Assembly: GCF_011007365.1 (NCBI RefSeq)
Contig: NZ_WFKM01000010.1
Location: 186,001 to 250,000 of the forward strand
Reading direction: 5' to 3'
From: Sphingobacterium sp. xlx-96
GTDB taxonomy: Bacteria > Bacteroidota > Bacteroidia > Sphingobacteriales > Sphingobacteriaceae
DNA length: 64,000 nucleotides
In this document: in pieces, positions 43,848-53,722 of the stretch
Numbering within the stretch: the stretch's first letter is position 1
How the letters are laid out: every line of letters begins with the position of its first letter
Notes under the pieces: model-generated
Seen by the model: only the letters and a program-made list of their open reading frames with translations
The model's database searches: none
What the model was told of the DNA's origin: nothing
Position numbers and translations under genes: made by a program

Positions 43848-46800
43848 TAAGTCTCAACTATAAGCGTAGAAACAGAAATCTTATTTTTTTTAAAAAGAGC
43901 TACGCTGGATATTTCCAAACGTTTAAGCAACTCTTTATCACTACTATCATTCCTGCCAATATTCATTTTTTCTCCCAATCCTGTCCAGAAAATATCAAGG
44001 CCTGCATTTTCAAGAGCTTCAAGTAATTCCTTCTTGCGAATAATTAGGCTTGAAGTAGTGTTACTAAAAGAAGAAGATGGATCGAAGGCAATCACAGTTC
44101 CGAATTCATTGACAAACTGACCATCAATATCTCCATGCTTAAGTTTTAGCAATCCAAATAAATACTTGTTGGGTAAAAGCAAACTTGAACCTCCGTCATC
44201 CTGACGGGTGAGATCCCTTTCCCATAAGTATTCCAAAGCTGTAACTGCAATATCACCGATCTTCTCTCCTCCATTTGGTCCTCGTAATTCCTGCCAATCT
44301 TCTCCACCATAATAAGGTTTTGAGAAATCAGCTACTGCTGGCGACCAAAAAAACTCACGTAAGTATAACTCTGTTCGGGATTGAGACTCTGGCATCCATC
44401 TCCCCATAAGATTCTGCTTTAATAACCAATCCGTGATTAACGTTTTCTGCTTTCTAGGCGTAATGTAGCTCCGCACTTGACACCAAAGATCACGGTCGCC
44501 TTCACGCCAAGTATTCTGGGACTCAAGCACGAGCCACTCTTCATTATTGTCATCTTTTAATTCGATCAATTTTTTTAAATTTGGTAAGTCATCTCTATCT
44601 CGTAACCAGATGCGCATTTCTGTGTTTGATAACCTATATGAATATTTAAGCCACCATGCCGATTCCGGAGCTTTTTCCTTGATTTCAAGACCTGTTGTGG
44701 GATCGAAATCTCTTACAAATGGTTCCCATGGGCCTGAGAACTTAGATTTTTTCTCATCATAGGATCTTTGATAATAATCATAATTATCTGCCAACCTTGC
44801 TAAAATTTGATAAAATACGATCCATTGATATTTTTTACCAATTCTTTCAATTAATGGAGTACTCCTTCCCAAATAATATGGATTACTGTCAATATCGCTG
44901 AGAGTTTGATCATACCCCAAATCTTCAACGATCATTTTAATAGCGAGATTACTTAATAAATTATCAGGATACTCTTTCCAATGGCTTACAGCATAACCGA
45001 AAGTATATCTTCCAAAATCTCCATACATCAAACCACGGGTACTATGTTCTGTCACCATGGAATCTAAAATATATTCAATACCTGTATACCCTTCTCCGCT
45101 AGTCTTTAAGACTTGGGTATACCTAGTTATCTGTTCATCTGCTGGCGCATCCGGTAGCTTTTCACTCTTATAAGGAGGCCCTACCAGTTCTGGTAGCGTT
45201 ATGTCAAGTCCCAGATATCGGCAATATTCTACGGCTAAACGTGCATAATCACGAATCAAAATATCCGGTTTGATCCCTTGCTCAAGAAATACTTTCTTAT
45301 GAATATAATTTGCGAGCACTGTAAGGATTTCTCTATCGCTATTTCTAACGACAGCACCGAAGGCAATGGCATAGATTCGCTGAGTTATATAAGGATCGTT
45401 CACTTTCTCAAAATCGACCATGACAGATTTTAGTAAAGCAATATTTTCTGTAAAAAGGAAAACTGCCACCTTGGTTGCATAATCTCGTAATTTCCGGTTA
45501 GTGCTTCCCAGGAACCAGAATAAAGTCTTTCCAATTGCCTGAATGGCTTTTGGGTCAGTAATACCATTTTTCTTGTAGTCCAGTGCCCATTTAATAATCA
45601 ACAATACAGCTGAGCCACTTTCTTCATAATTATTATTTATAAAAACTGTCCAGATGGCATCGCGCTTCGACAAAGACATCTCTATTAGGAAGTTATGTAT
45701 AAAGTCGGTATTTAGTGCGTTGGCTGGTTGGAAACTAAGCTGTAAAATTTCTGACCAAAATTCCCTAAGCACCTTTGGGTTATCTTTTAAAATTATATTC
45801 AGATAATCACGAGTCTCGTCGGTAATTGTAGACGATGATCGGTCCTTCAGAGATGAAATAAATGCACGAACAATATTGTCCCTCTCAATAAGATCCCCTG
45901 AAAGTTCGAAGATTTCTTTACCAAAATAAAATGGGACCATAATAGCAGTTGCCTCAATGAGGCCGGTAAAATCCTGATCGGAGTAAGAATCCTTATGAAG
46001 GAAAAATAATTTCCCAGTTGGTGTGATTGCTGATGGAGCTGTCTGCCAAGTAAGAGAACTCAACAAAAACTGAACCTTTATATACTCGCCCAATTTCTGG
46101 TATGCGAAATCGACACCCAGTTCATCTTCGCCATGTCCAGTAACATATCGGTTCTCATAAAATAAACCATGGCTGATTAACTCGGCAAAGAAACCTTTGC
46201 CATTTGTATAGTAACTTACAGCTTTTTCTACCAGCTTAAATGCCGTTCGGTACCTTAAGTAGATTGCTTGCTTCTTCCATTGTTTCTTAACAAATTTTTT
46301 GATGGCTAGATTGACAATATCTAATTTGTAAGACTCATAATTAAATCTGTCAGTATGACCCAATATTTCGTTGATGTGTTCGAAAAAGTGATTATAAACC
46401 GTGATGGTCCCTACCCAACTGTTTACGTCAATCTTTCCGCGACTACTTTTATAAAGTAAGGTAAAAAGCCTTAGAAATAAGGGATTACTGAATTGCATGC
46501 TATAGTAAGGCACGATAGGAGCTGTCATTTTTTCATTTTCAAAGAAAAACTTCACAGCCTCCCGCTCCATACCTTTAAATCCTTGATGCTCTATGACAGA
46601 CTCCTCATCAACCTTTATATTCTTGAATAGGGCTTTTTCATACGAATTTCTGTAGCTCAGAACGACTTTTATATATTTGTAGGAATCCAAGATCGCTATA
46701 AATTCATTAAATTCACGACTCCAAAGCTTGATCCCTTTGCCTTCATTGATCGCATCAATAAAAATCAAAACAGGCCTACCGGCCATTTGACCTTTTCTGT

Positions 46801-48262
46801 CCAAAATCTCCATAAAATACTGCTCATCAATAGAGTGCTGACAAAAATATCGGCAGATCTGTCCCCAGATGTTCTGCTCACCATTTAGGCTTTGCCCTAA
46901 AATGAGAATTGTCGGTGCCAGGTCATCCATACGTTGCTTAGCCATAAATCCGAGCATTTGAGACTTACCGCTACCTGCCTCGCCTTTTATCAGTATATAT
47001 TTCTTACCTATAAAAAGTTGCTCGCTTAAATATTTACGGAGTAAATTCAATTGGCTAATGATCTGTACCAAATTCTTTTGATAGTCATGTATCGCCTTCA
47101 CTTGAACTTTTTTATCCGTCTCCTTCGCGTCAAGATCACTCCGTGCACGTAATGCAACGATAAAATCATCGCATAAATTCAATAAATAATTACACTTATT
47201 TCTTGCTCCGTTCCAATGTTCAATATTTTCAAAATCATTATGAATATAATTCAACAAACCGTTGAAAATGGATACAGTTTCTAATAGATTTTGACCAGCC
47301 TGATCAAAAGTCTGATCAGCACTTGATTGCGTGTCCAATCTGACATTACCATAGTTTATAATAAAATCATTTTTTCTACCAATAAGATTAGTGAAGGAAT
47401 TATTTATTCTTTTCATTAACTGGTTAATCTTTGCAATAACCATTTCTTTATATTCTTTTCCAGCGTCAATCTGACGAATATTATCTTCTATCGGTAAGGG
47501 AAAATTAATCTCGTGGTAACGGGGTTTCAGTTCTTTCAGTGATTGGTCTAGTCTTTTTCTAAAATGAGTGTCAGATAGATGGTTTTCAATATCAATGTCG
47601 ACAAGCCTGAGTTCTGATATTTTTGACTCAATAAATGTAGATAATGAGATACATTCAAAGCCGATGGCTTTATCAAATCGACTAATAACCCCCTGAAAAT
47701 AAAGAACTTCATCAACCACAACACATATCCCACTACCTGAAAACCCTTTGCAAAGTCCTTGTACTCTGTTCTTTTTATAGTATTTAAGAAAAGCTTCTCC
47801 TGTTGCAACTTCAAATTTAGCCCCTTCCATATCCATCGTATTTAAAGTTCCCTTAACCGACTTTTGTTTTTCTCCTCCAGTTAATGTAGGATAACCTTTG
47901 AACCATACATCTGTACCATCTTTGTGCAATCCTGCAAGCTTAATTTCCGGAATCTCATTGTAACCGGGGAATCTTTTCCAATCAATAACCAACGCAACAA
48001 TATCGTCGTTATCATCGCCAATTATTCGGTCGGCTTTCTGTAATTTATAATATTCTCCTTTCTTTGCGGCTTTAATCTTATCAATTTTAATATGTTTGGG
48101 CTTCGCGGCACTATCAAAATCTTGCCCATAAATGCAATGTTTGGCAGTAAAGATATATAGGAAATCAGAATCGCTGGGCTTATATAAAATACCTGAACCG
48201 GTTCCTTTATCTTTAACCTTAATCCGAACAGTTACCAAATTTAAAATTTCGTTAGACTCCAT
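43847..48262 (-). CDS. Trypsin-like protease/STAND ATPase fusion (AVAST-like, Avs1-type)
   Basis: 1471 residues. The N-terminal 215 residues are a trypsin-like protease with triad candidates His42 (FTAKHCIYG), Asp86/87 (DDIVALVID) and Ser175 (GFSGSGICV). After a helical linker comes a STAND NTPase: Walker A GEAGSGKS (427-434) and Walker B VLIFIDAINEG (498-508). A long C-terminal helical-repeat sensor (about 750-1470) contains KYQWIVFYQILARLADNYDY and RWMPESQSRTELYLREFFWS. Avs proteins detect phage proteins with the C-terminus and then activate the N-terminal effector. It starts 2 nt after a metallo-beta-lactamase gene, the AVAST type 1 pairing. Confidence 0.82.
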   Translation of the reverse strand: MESNEILNLVTVRIKVKDKGTGSGILYKPSDSDFLYIFTAKHCIYGQDFDSAAKPKHIKIDKIKAAKKGEYYKLQKADRIIGDDNDDIVALVIDWKRFPGYNEIPEIKLAGLHKDGTDVWFKGYPTLTGGEKQKSVKGTLNTMDMEGAKFEVATGEAFLKYYKKNRVQGLCKGFSGSGICVVVDEVLYFQGVISRFDKAIGFECISLSTFIESKISELRLVDIDIENHLSDTHFRKRLDQSLKELKPRYHEINFPLPIEDNIRQIDAGKEYKEMVIAKINQLMKRINNSFTNLIGRKNDFIINYGNVRLDTQSSADQTFDQAGQNLLETVSIFNGLLNYIHNDFENIEHWNGARNKCNYLLNLCDDFIVALRARSDLDAKETDKKVQVKAIHDYQKNLVQIISQLNLLRKYLSEQLFIGKKYILIKGEAGSGKSQMLGFMAKQRMDDLAPTILILGQSLNGEQNIWGQICRYFCQHSIDEQYFMEILDRKGQMAGRPVLIFIDAINEGKGIKLWSREFNEFIAILDSYKYIKVVLSYRNSYEKALFKNIKVDEESVIEHQGFKGMEREAVKFFFENEKMTAPIVPYYSMQFSNPLFLRLFTLLYKSSRGKIDVNSWVGTITVYNHFFEHINEILGHTDRFNYESYKLDIVNLAIKKFVKKQWKKQAIYLRYRTAFKLVEKAVSYYTNGKGFFAELISHGLFYENRYVTGHGEDELGVDFAYQKLGEYIKVQFLLSSLTWQTAPSAITPTGKLFFLHKDSYSDQDFTGLIEATAIMVPFYFGKEIFELSGDLIERDNIVRAFISSLKDRSSSTITDETRDYLNIILKDNPKVLREFWSEILQLSFQPANALNTDFIHNFLIEMSLSKRDAIWTVFINNNYEESGSAVLLIIKWALDYKKNGITDPKAIQAIGKTLFWFLGSTNRKLRDYATKVAVFLFTENIALLKSVMVDFEKVNDPYITQRIYAIAFGAVVRNSDREILTVLANYIHKKVFLEQGIKPDILIRDYARLAVEYCRYLGLDITLPELVGPPYKSEKLPDAPADEQITRYTQVLKTSGEGYTGIEYILDSMVTEHSTRGLMYGDFGRYTFGYAVSHWKEYPDNLLSNLAIKMIVEDLGYDQTLSDIDSNPYYLGRSTPLIERIGKKYQWIVFYQILARLADNYDYYQRSYDEKKSKFSGPWEPFVRDFDPTTGLEIKEKAPESAWWLKYSYRLSNTEMRIWLRDRDDLPNLKKLIELKDDNNEEWLVLESQNTWREGDRDLWCQVRSYITPRKQKTLITDWLLKQNLMGRWMPESQSRTELYLREFFWSPAVADFSKPYYGGEDWQELRGPNGGEKIGDIAVTALEYLWERDLTRQDDGGSSLLLPNKYLFGLLKLKHGDIDGQFVNEFGTVIAFDPSSSFSNTTSSLIIRKKELLEALENAGLDIFWTGLGEKMNIGRNDSSDKELLKRLEISSVALFKKNKISVSTLIVET

Positions 48263-48264
48263 TA

Positions 48265-49335
48265 TTACAACTTGATTTTAAGAACTTTATTACTTTTAGG
48301 GAATTTACATTCAAAATTGAACCGGGTCTCCGCATATTTATCTACCGCAAATAGATTTCTAAAGCGCAAATCGTCGTGACTGAAATAAAAAATGATCTTC
48401 TTCTTCTTATCACGATTCGGGTGCATCAGAATTTTAGCCAATACCTCTTTATCAGGAATACTATATTGGTTATCTCCGTTAGAAGAAATAATGAATCTCC
48501 TGCACTGTACAACATTAAGTAAATCCGTATGGTAATTCTTTCTACTTCCATGATGTGATAGCTTCATATATTTTACTTTTAGAGGCTTTTCCTTTGAATA
48601 TCCCCCCCTAATTGCCTCTAGCACAACACTCGGATAAGAATCTCCCAGCATAAGTAAACGCTTATCATCTTCTTCATAAAGAAAGGCGATACTGCTTCTG
48701 TTGATCAAACCATGTTCACCTCTATCCTCTCTAGCATCTTTGATTGCGGCTAATTTTTCTATTGTTTGTGCATCTTTAACGGATGGATCAGAAACATACT
48801 CAGGTGGATCACCTCCGATATACCTCTTAAATTCAATTTTCCACTTCTGCTTCAGTTCATCAAAGGTTGTTTGATCAGGAGATAGGATTGTCAGTTCAGC
48901 ATCTCCAAACTTTATCGGCTTAAGTATATTGATAATGTCTTGTCTTCCCTTGATTTTAAATTTTTGCAGGTATTTCCTTAGGTCGAAGCCTTTACCGAAG
49001 CTTAAAAATGGAGAATCATCATTCAGTTTAAAGGTATCGAAAAAATTGAACCAGAAACGTCCTATCAGCCTTCCATTATCGCCGGTCTGTTCCTCCCTCA
49101 GATATTGTACGGCGCCATTGATATGATCTGCATCCAGATGAGTCAGGATCCATAGGTCAATCTGTTGTTTATTTTTTTTTATAATTTCAACCTGCTTTTT
49201 GACTTTCGGATATGATTTCATAAATCCACCATCAATAATAATATTTCGAAACTTTCCCTTTAAATCTTTATGGGTTAATACAAAAGCATCACCACATTTG
49301 ACAGGCAGTATTTTAATTTTAGTACTCACATTCAA
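48265..49335 (-). CDS. Metallo-beta-lactamase-fold protein (Avs1A-like)
   Basis: 356 residues. The N-terminus LPVKCGDAFVLTHKD leads into NIIIDGG, then WILTHLDADHINGAVQYL (about 81-98) with the HxDxDH metal site, LMLGDSYP (about 229-236) and KLSHHGSRKNY (about 256-266). This is the ComEC-like soluble metallo-beta-lactamase branch. In AVAST type 1 a protein of this kind is encoded next to the protease and STAND proteins; its substrate is unknown. The 2-nt gap to the protease-STAND gene implies coupled translation. Confidence 0.85.
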   Translation of the reverse strand: MNVSTKIKILPVKCGDAFVLTHKDLKGKFRNIIIDGGFMKSYPKVKKQVEIIKKNKQQIDLWILTHLDADHINGAVQYLREEQTGDNGRLIGRFWFNFFDTFKLNDDSPFLSFGKGFDLRKYLQKFKIKGRQDIINILKPIKFGDAELTILSPDQTTFDELKQKWKIEFKRYIGGDPPEYVSDPSVKDAQTIEKLAAIKDAREDRGEHGLINRSSIAFLYEEDDKRLLMLGDSYPSVVLEAIRGGYSKEKPLKVKYMKLSHHGSRKNYHTDLLNVVQCRRFIISSNGDNQYSIPDKEVLAKILMHPNRDKKKKIIFYFSHDDLRFRNLFAVDKYAETRFNFECKFPKSNKVLKIKL

Positions 49336-49731
49336 TTATTTTTTAGTAGCTGGTAAATGATATTTAGACTTCTGCCAAAAAAATCCTGGCTATTAATAAC
49401 GGGTTCGGTCTTTACTGCATCCATATTTAAGTCTCCTCCAAGATACTTGAAATCTAATAATGAATCAAATAATATTGTATGCCTTAATGAAAACTTCCAA
49501 ATTGGATGGCATTACGATTTTCCATAACCTACCTTCTCATAGAAAACTTATTCTGGCAATCAAGATAATTATTGTTATTCAACAGAAAGTTATTATCTTG
49601 ATAAAGCTTTTCTTACGCAATACGGAGGTGATGATGTTTGGAGCGATTAGTTGCGTTAAAAAATTAGTTAGCGGTGATTATTTACATAAAGAACGTTTAA
49701 TTAAAAATACTAACCTTAATTTATAAATTTA
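49336..49731. other. Intergenic region with a stop-laden coding remnant
   Basis: See the remnant at 49450-49650. The rest should contain the promoter for the MBL gene (leftward) and for the TIR gene (rightward). Confidence 0.35.
49450..49650 (+). pseudogene. Unidentified gene remnant with internal stops
   Basis: One frame reads KSNNESNNIVCLNENFQIGW then HYDFP-stop, and after a second stop KTYSGNQDNYCYSTESYYLD and KAFLTQYGGDDVWSD-stop. The protein-like composition in a single frame, with stops at 49525 and 49540, suggests a decayed gene end. Family unknown. Confidence 0.35.
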
Positions 49732-50235
49732 ATGGCACAATGTACAGCCCCAAGAAATGGGCACCGAACAGCAAGTGGCGCAGCCAACTGTCCTGCATGT
49801 AGTAGTAGAAATAGTTATAGGTCGAGTTATTCCTATCCATCATATGATTCGTATTCTTCAAATAGAAATACTGGTTCATATGGAAACTACAGTTCCGCAA
49901 AAGGAAGAACTCAAAAAGCAAAATGTTCAAAATCAGGCTCTTCAATTTATTATACACCCGCAGAAATAAATGCATTAACACCAGTAAGAAAAGTTGTTGA
50001 ACAACGCGCTGAAAGACCAGATTTAAGAGATATATTTCTTTGTCACGCATGGGATGACAGAAAAGCATCTGCTTTACAATTACACGATTTACTTGTTGCT
50101 AATGGAGTTAGCGTTTGGTTCAGCGAAAAAGATATTCCATTAGGAGCCTCTTTTCTTCGTGAAATTGACAAAGGTTTAGCAAAATCAAAAATTGGTTTAG
50201 TGTTAGTTACACCAAGCTTTCTTAAAAGAGTTTGA
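49732..50235 (+). pseudogene. TIR domain protein, 3'-truncated
   Basis: 167 codons. The N-terminus has a small Cys/His cluster (CTAPRNGHRTASGAANCPAC, residues 4-23), then a Ser/Tyr-rich linker and a TIR domain from about residue 100 (DIFLCHAWDDRKASALQLHD, LLVANGVSVWFSEKDIPLGA, SFLREIDKGLAKSKIGLVLV). It ends at TPSFLKRV, just where the next TIR strand (usually W-x-x-x-E-L) should begin. TIR domains in defence proteins hydrolyse NAD+; the catalytic Glu region may be kept, but the fold is incomplete. The DNA passes straight into a Dam-type methyltransferase remnant. Confidence 0.8.
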
Positions 50236-50755
50236 AAATGAAGCTGATTTAGCTGCAAGATTTATTTAAACCGTACCTGCTTTAATGGTTTGTACCGAGT
50301 TAATTTAAAAGGGCAGTTCAATGTACCAATTGGCTCTAAAGACAAAGTTATCCTAGATACTGATAATTTTGAAAGAACTGCTAAAGCTTTGGAAAACGCA
50401 GAAATTGTTAACTCTGATTTTGAGAGTATAATTGACCGCGCGGTAGATGGAGATCTTGTTTACATAGATCCTCCTTACACGGTAAAGCACAACAATAATG
50501 GCTTTGTTAAGTATGCATATTCCGCACCATACTACACCACCATTCCGCTGCAAAGTACACCAGTGATTCCGCTGCAAAACACACCACTTTGGTGTAAATT
50601 TTCAGCAGCCTAATTATAAGTTGACGGTCTTTTAAACTGTTTTAGAAAGACTGCCATTCCGACACAAAGTGCACCAATAATTCCGTAGCAAACTACTCCA
50701 CTGGATATTTAAGAAAAAAAGATTGCTAAGTTGGGCCTGTATTAGACCTAACGAT

Positions 50756-52321
50756 ATGGCAAACAGACCTCTAAATATGCAGAAGATAAGACAGATATTG
50801 CTGTTTTTGGAACGCGGCTTTTCCCAGCGTTCCATCGAAAGGGAGACCGGTATCAATAGACGTACCATTGCGAGTTATTTACAACGCTTTGCAGATAGCG
50901 GACTAAGTATTGCGGAACTTCTCCTGTTTGCTGATGCCGAGCTGGCGGCTTACCTTAATGCGGGCAAAACGGAATCAATAGAAAAAGATCCCCGTCGGAT
51001 ACATCTCGAATCACAGTTTTCCTATCTGCTTTCTGAACTCCGGCGGGTAGGTGTTACGCGTCAGCTTTTATGGCAGGAATATATCAATGAATATCCCGGT
51101 GGCTTTGGTTATTCGAGATTCTGCGAGCTTCTTCAGGAACATATCCGCAAACAGGGAGCCACCATGCGTTTTGAACATGATCCGGGCAGGCTGCTGCAAG
51201 TAGACTTTGCTGGTGATATGCTGCATTATGTGGATACAGACAGTGGTGAACTGATAGCTTGTCCCGTTCTGGTCGCCGTATTGCCTTTCAGTGGCTATAG
51301 TTATGTGGAAGCACTCATTAATGCATCTCTACCACAGGTATTGCGGGCGCTTAACAATGCCCTTGACTATTTTGGAGGTGTACCCTTATCGGCAAAATCG
51401 GATAATATGAAACAATGGGTCGTACGCAGCAACCGTTACGAACCAAAGTTCACCGATATGCTGGAGCAATGGTCCAATCACAACAACATAGCCCTTCTTG
51501 CCACACGTCCTGCAAAGCCACGGGATAAAGCATCAGTGGAAGGTGCTGTAAAAATAACCTATCAACGGATATACGCACCACTTAGAAATGAGGTGTTTAC
51601 CAGTCTGAACGAACTTAACCTGGCTATACGACTACAGCTTGGGGCACACCATCAGAAAAACTTCCAGCGCAAGACTTTCAGCAGAACAGAGCTTTTTGAG
51701 AGTAGTGAAAAACCGATCTTAAATCCGTTGCCGGAAAGTTCTTTCATAATGAAACACTATACACGTGCAAAGGTGCAGCGTGATTATCATGTGGTACTTG
51801 GAGAGGATTGGCACTTCTACAGTGTACCTTCCAAACATATCGGAAGCACGGTAAATATCATTTATTGTACTGATACCGTTGAAATCTACATCGGAAGCAC
51901 CCGTGTAGCCCTTCACAGGCGCAGCTATAAAAAACACGGTTATACGACCGACAGAAATCATGAACCACCACATCACCGCCATTTGCGTGACCGCCTGGCC
52001 TGGAACCCTGATGACTATCTTTCAAGGGCTGATAAATACGGCGTTGCCACCCGAGAATACTTTCAAAAGGTGATGGACAGCAAGCTGATCATAGACCAGT
52101 CCTATCAGGCCTGTCTGGGGTTACTCCGCTTGGCCTCGCTTTACCCTGACCGGATAGAAGCCGCCTGTCAAAGGGGACTGAAAGGTCACCGCTTTAATTA
52201 TATGGCCATAAAAAATATCCTGGACAACAAAATGGATATGCTGGAAAAAGATGACCGGCCCACTGTCGGTTATACCATTCCGCTGCACCGGAACATCCGG
52301 GGTGCCGATGAATACAAATAA
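50756..52321 (+). CDS. istA: IS21 transposase IstA
   Basis: 521 residues from the ATG at 50756 (an earlier in-frame ATG at 50723 lies nearer the IS end). The N-terminal HTH is KIRQILLFLERGFSQRSIER and ETGINRRTIASYLQRF. The DDE integrase core shows LLQVDFAGDMLHYVD (first Asp), PLSAKSDNMKQWV (second Asp) and DKASVEGAVKITYQRI (Glu). It carries out strand transfer with IstB as helper. istB begins 29 nt after its stop. Confidence 0.95.
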   Translation: MANRPLNMQKIRQILLFLERGFSQRSIERETGINRRTIASYLQRFADSGLSIAELLLFADAELAAYLNAGKTESIEKDPRRIHLESQFSYLLSELRRVGVTRQLLWQEYINEYPGGFGYSRFCELLQEHIRKQGATMRFEHDPGRLLQVDFAGDMLHYVDTDSGELIACPVLVAVLPFSGYSYVEALINASLPQVLRALNNALDYFGGVPLSAKSDNMKQWVVRSNRYEPKFTDMLEQWSNHNNIALLATRPAKPRDKASVEGAVKITYQRIYAPLRNEVFTSLNELNLAIRLQLGAHHQKNFQRKTFSRTELFESSEKPILNPLPESSFIMKHYTRAKVQRDYHVVLGEDWHFYSVPSKHIGSTVNIIYCTDTVEIYIGSTRVALHRRSYKKHGYTTDRNHEPPHHRHLRDRLAWNPDDYLSRADKYGVATREYFQKVMDSKLIIDQSYQACLGLLRLASLYPDRIEAACQRGLKGHRFNYMAIKNILDNKMDMLEKDDRPTVGYTIPLHRNIRGADEYK

Positions 52322-52350
52322 AAAAACAGACACATAAACCAAAAACAGAA

Positions 52351-53082
52351 ATGAACACAGATCAAACTATCGAACAGCTCAGATCAATGCGCCTGACTGG
52401 CATGGCCCGCCGCTATGAAGCAGTCGCCGCCTTACCGGTACACGAAACCCAGGATGTCCATGAACTATTGGGATCTCTGGTACAGGCAGAACTCGAATAC
52501 CGAGACCATACCAGAACCCAGAAATATCTCAAAGCCAGCCGGCTCAGGTATAACGCTCTTCCGGAAGAGATCATCTGCAATGCAGAAAGGGGGATCACAC
52601 GAGAACAGGTACTTCGACTTTCAGACGGCTCTTTTATACATCGAGGAGAAAATGTTCTTATCACAGGAGCAACAGGATCGGGCAAGAGCTTCCTGGCATG
52701 CGCGCTGGGACGATCTGCCTGTCTGCTGGGCTTTAGAACTTTATATTTCAGTATGAACCGCTTTATGGATACTGTTGTACAGACCAGGCTTGATGGAACC
52801 TACCTGAAATGGATAAAGGGTATTGCAAACCAAAAACTGTTGATACTGGATGACTTCGGGTTAAAATCTATAGACGCCGACACTAGGCTCGCACTGCTTG
52901 ATATACTGGAAGACAGATATGGAAACAGTTCCGTTGTGATAACTTCTCAGTTACCGATTGAAGCATGGTACAACTTTATTGATGAGCCAACACTTGCGGA
53001 CGCGATAATGGACAGATTGACAGCTTCCGCACACAGACTCCCGCTACAGGGTAAGTCTTTGAGAAAGAAAAAAAATAATTAA
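52351..53082 (+). CDS. istB: IS21 helper ATPase IstB
   Basis: 243 residues. The DnaC-like AAA ATPase has Walker A ITGATGSGKSF (about 105-115) and Walker B LLILDDFG (about 164-171), and a C-terminal DRLTASAHRLPLQGKSLRKK typical of IstB. It assembles on DNA and recruits IstA to the target. Complete. Confidence 0.95.
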   Translation: MNTDQTIEQLRSMRLTGMARRYEAVAALPVHETQDVHELLGSLVQAELEYRDHTRTQKYLKASRLRYNALPEEIICNAERGITREQVLRLSDGSFIHRGENVLITGATGSGKSFLACALGRSACLLGFRTLYFSMNRFMDTVVQTRLDGTYLKWIKGIANQKLLILDDFGLKSIDADTRLALLDILEDRYGNSSVVITSQLPIEAWYNFIDEPTLADAIMDRLTASAHRLPLQGKSLRKKKNN

Positions 53083-53417
53083 GTTTGAAAAGTTAATACA
53101 ATCCAGTTGTAAAATAGCTCGGGTTATTGGTCACTAAATCTGGTGTACTTTCGTCCGGAATCCGTGGTGTACTTTTGTCGGAATATTCAAAGTACAATGA
53201 ACAAATGTTTACCTGGGCCGACCAAGTTCGTCTAAGTAAAGCTATTAAACGAGCTAGTGATAGAGGTGCACATATAATTCTTTCTAATGCCGATCACCAA
53301 TCCGTGCGAGATCTGTATCTCGAATTTGGAAAAATTGATTCCTTATCTAGAAACAGTGTAATTGCTAGTGATCCTCTTAACAGAGGAAAATACTCCGAAA
53401 TTTTAGTGACCTTATAG

Positions 53418-53722
53418 ATTTAAATAGTTTTTCATTTTAGTTTTTTAACAATGAGTAAGGGATGTATATCTTTGTATCCGCCCTATGAACTACAGTTCGG
53501 CTGATTTTTGAAGTTCTGAGGATAAAGATCCTTTAGGTTTTTAGGTTTATTGACATTATATTTTCCAGCGTACGCTTTAACCCTAGGAAAGGACTATTAA
53601 ATTTATAAATTATGATTTAAAAAACCATAACTAACAATTGCGCTAAAAATACAATAAATTAAACTAAAAACAATTACCATAAAATATTGTATTATTAAAT
53701 AGTAATCAAAGAACTAATCAAT
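53418..53722. other. Intergenic region before the lipoprotein gene
   Basis: 305 nt, A+T-rich. TATCTTTG at 53467-53474 matches the Bacteroidota -7 promoter element, but it lies 250 nt before the next start and has no clear -33 TTG. GAACTACAGTTCGG then CTGATTTTTG at about 53486-53509 resembles the dispersed repeat. No gene is seen. Confidence 0.3.

Larger units (their letters stand above)
50514..53189 (+). mobile_element. IS21 family insertion sequence, apparently complete
   Basis: 2676 bp. Left end TGCATATTCCG and right end CGGAATATTCA are inverted repeats starting with TG. Several GTGTACTTT..TCGGAAT-type subterminal repeats lie inside each end. The 5-bp target AAGTA is duplicated at 50509-50513 and 53190-53194. 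istA and istB are both intact, so the element may be active. Confidence 0.95.
50225..53417 (+). pseudogene. Dam/D12-class adenine methyltransferase remnant, split by IS21
   Basis: From 50225 the frame reads KEFENEADLAARFI; after a 4-base loss at about 50265 a second frame reads LNRTCFNGLYRVNLKGQFNV and GDLVYIDPPYTVKHNNNGFV (catalytic motif DPPY), up to the IS21 left end at 50513. Beyond the element (53190 on) the same protein resumes: KYNEQMFTWADQVRLSKAIK, RASDRGAHIILSNADHQSVR, ending at 53417. The first 170 or so residues of a normal D12 enzyme (about 270) are missing, replaced by TIR sequence. Confidence 0.88.

Noticed and set aside
49460-49726. 88-codon hydrophobic ORF on the + strand
   Set aside because: It is a shadow of the better, stop-containing frame at 49450-49650.
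50353-50577. 74-codon minus-strand ORF at the IS21 left end
   Set aside because: It is antisense to the methyltransferase remnant and crosses the IS21 border.
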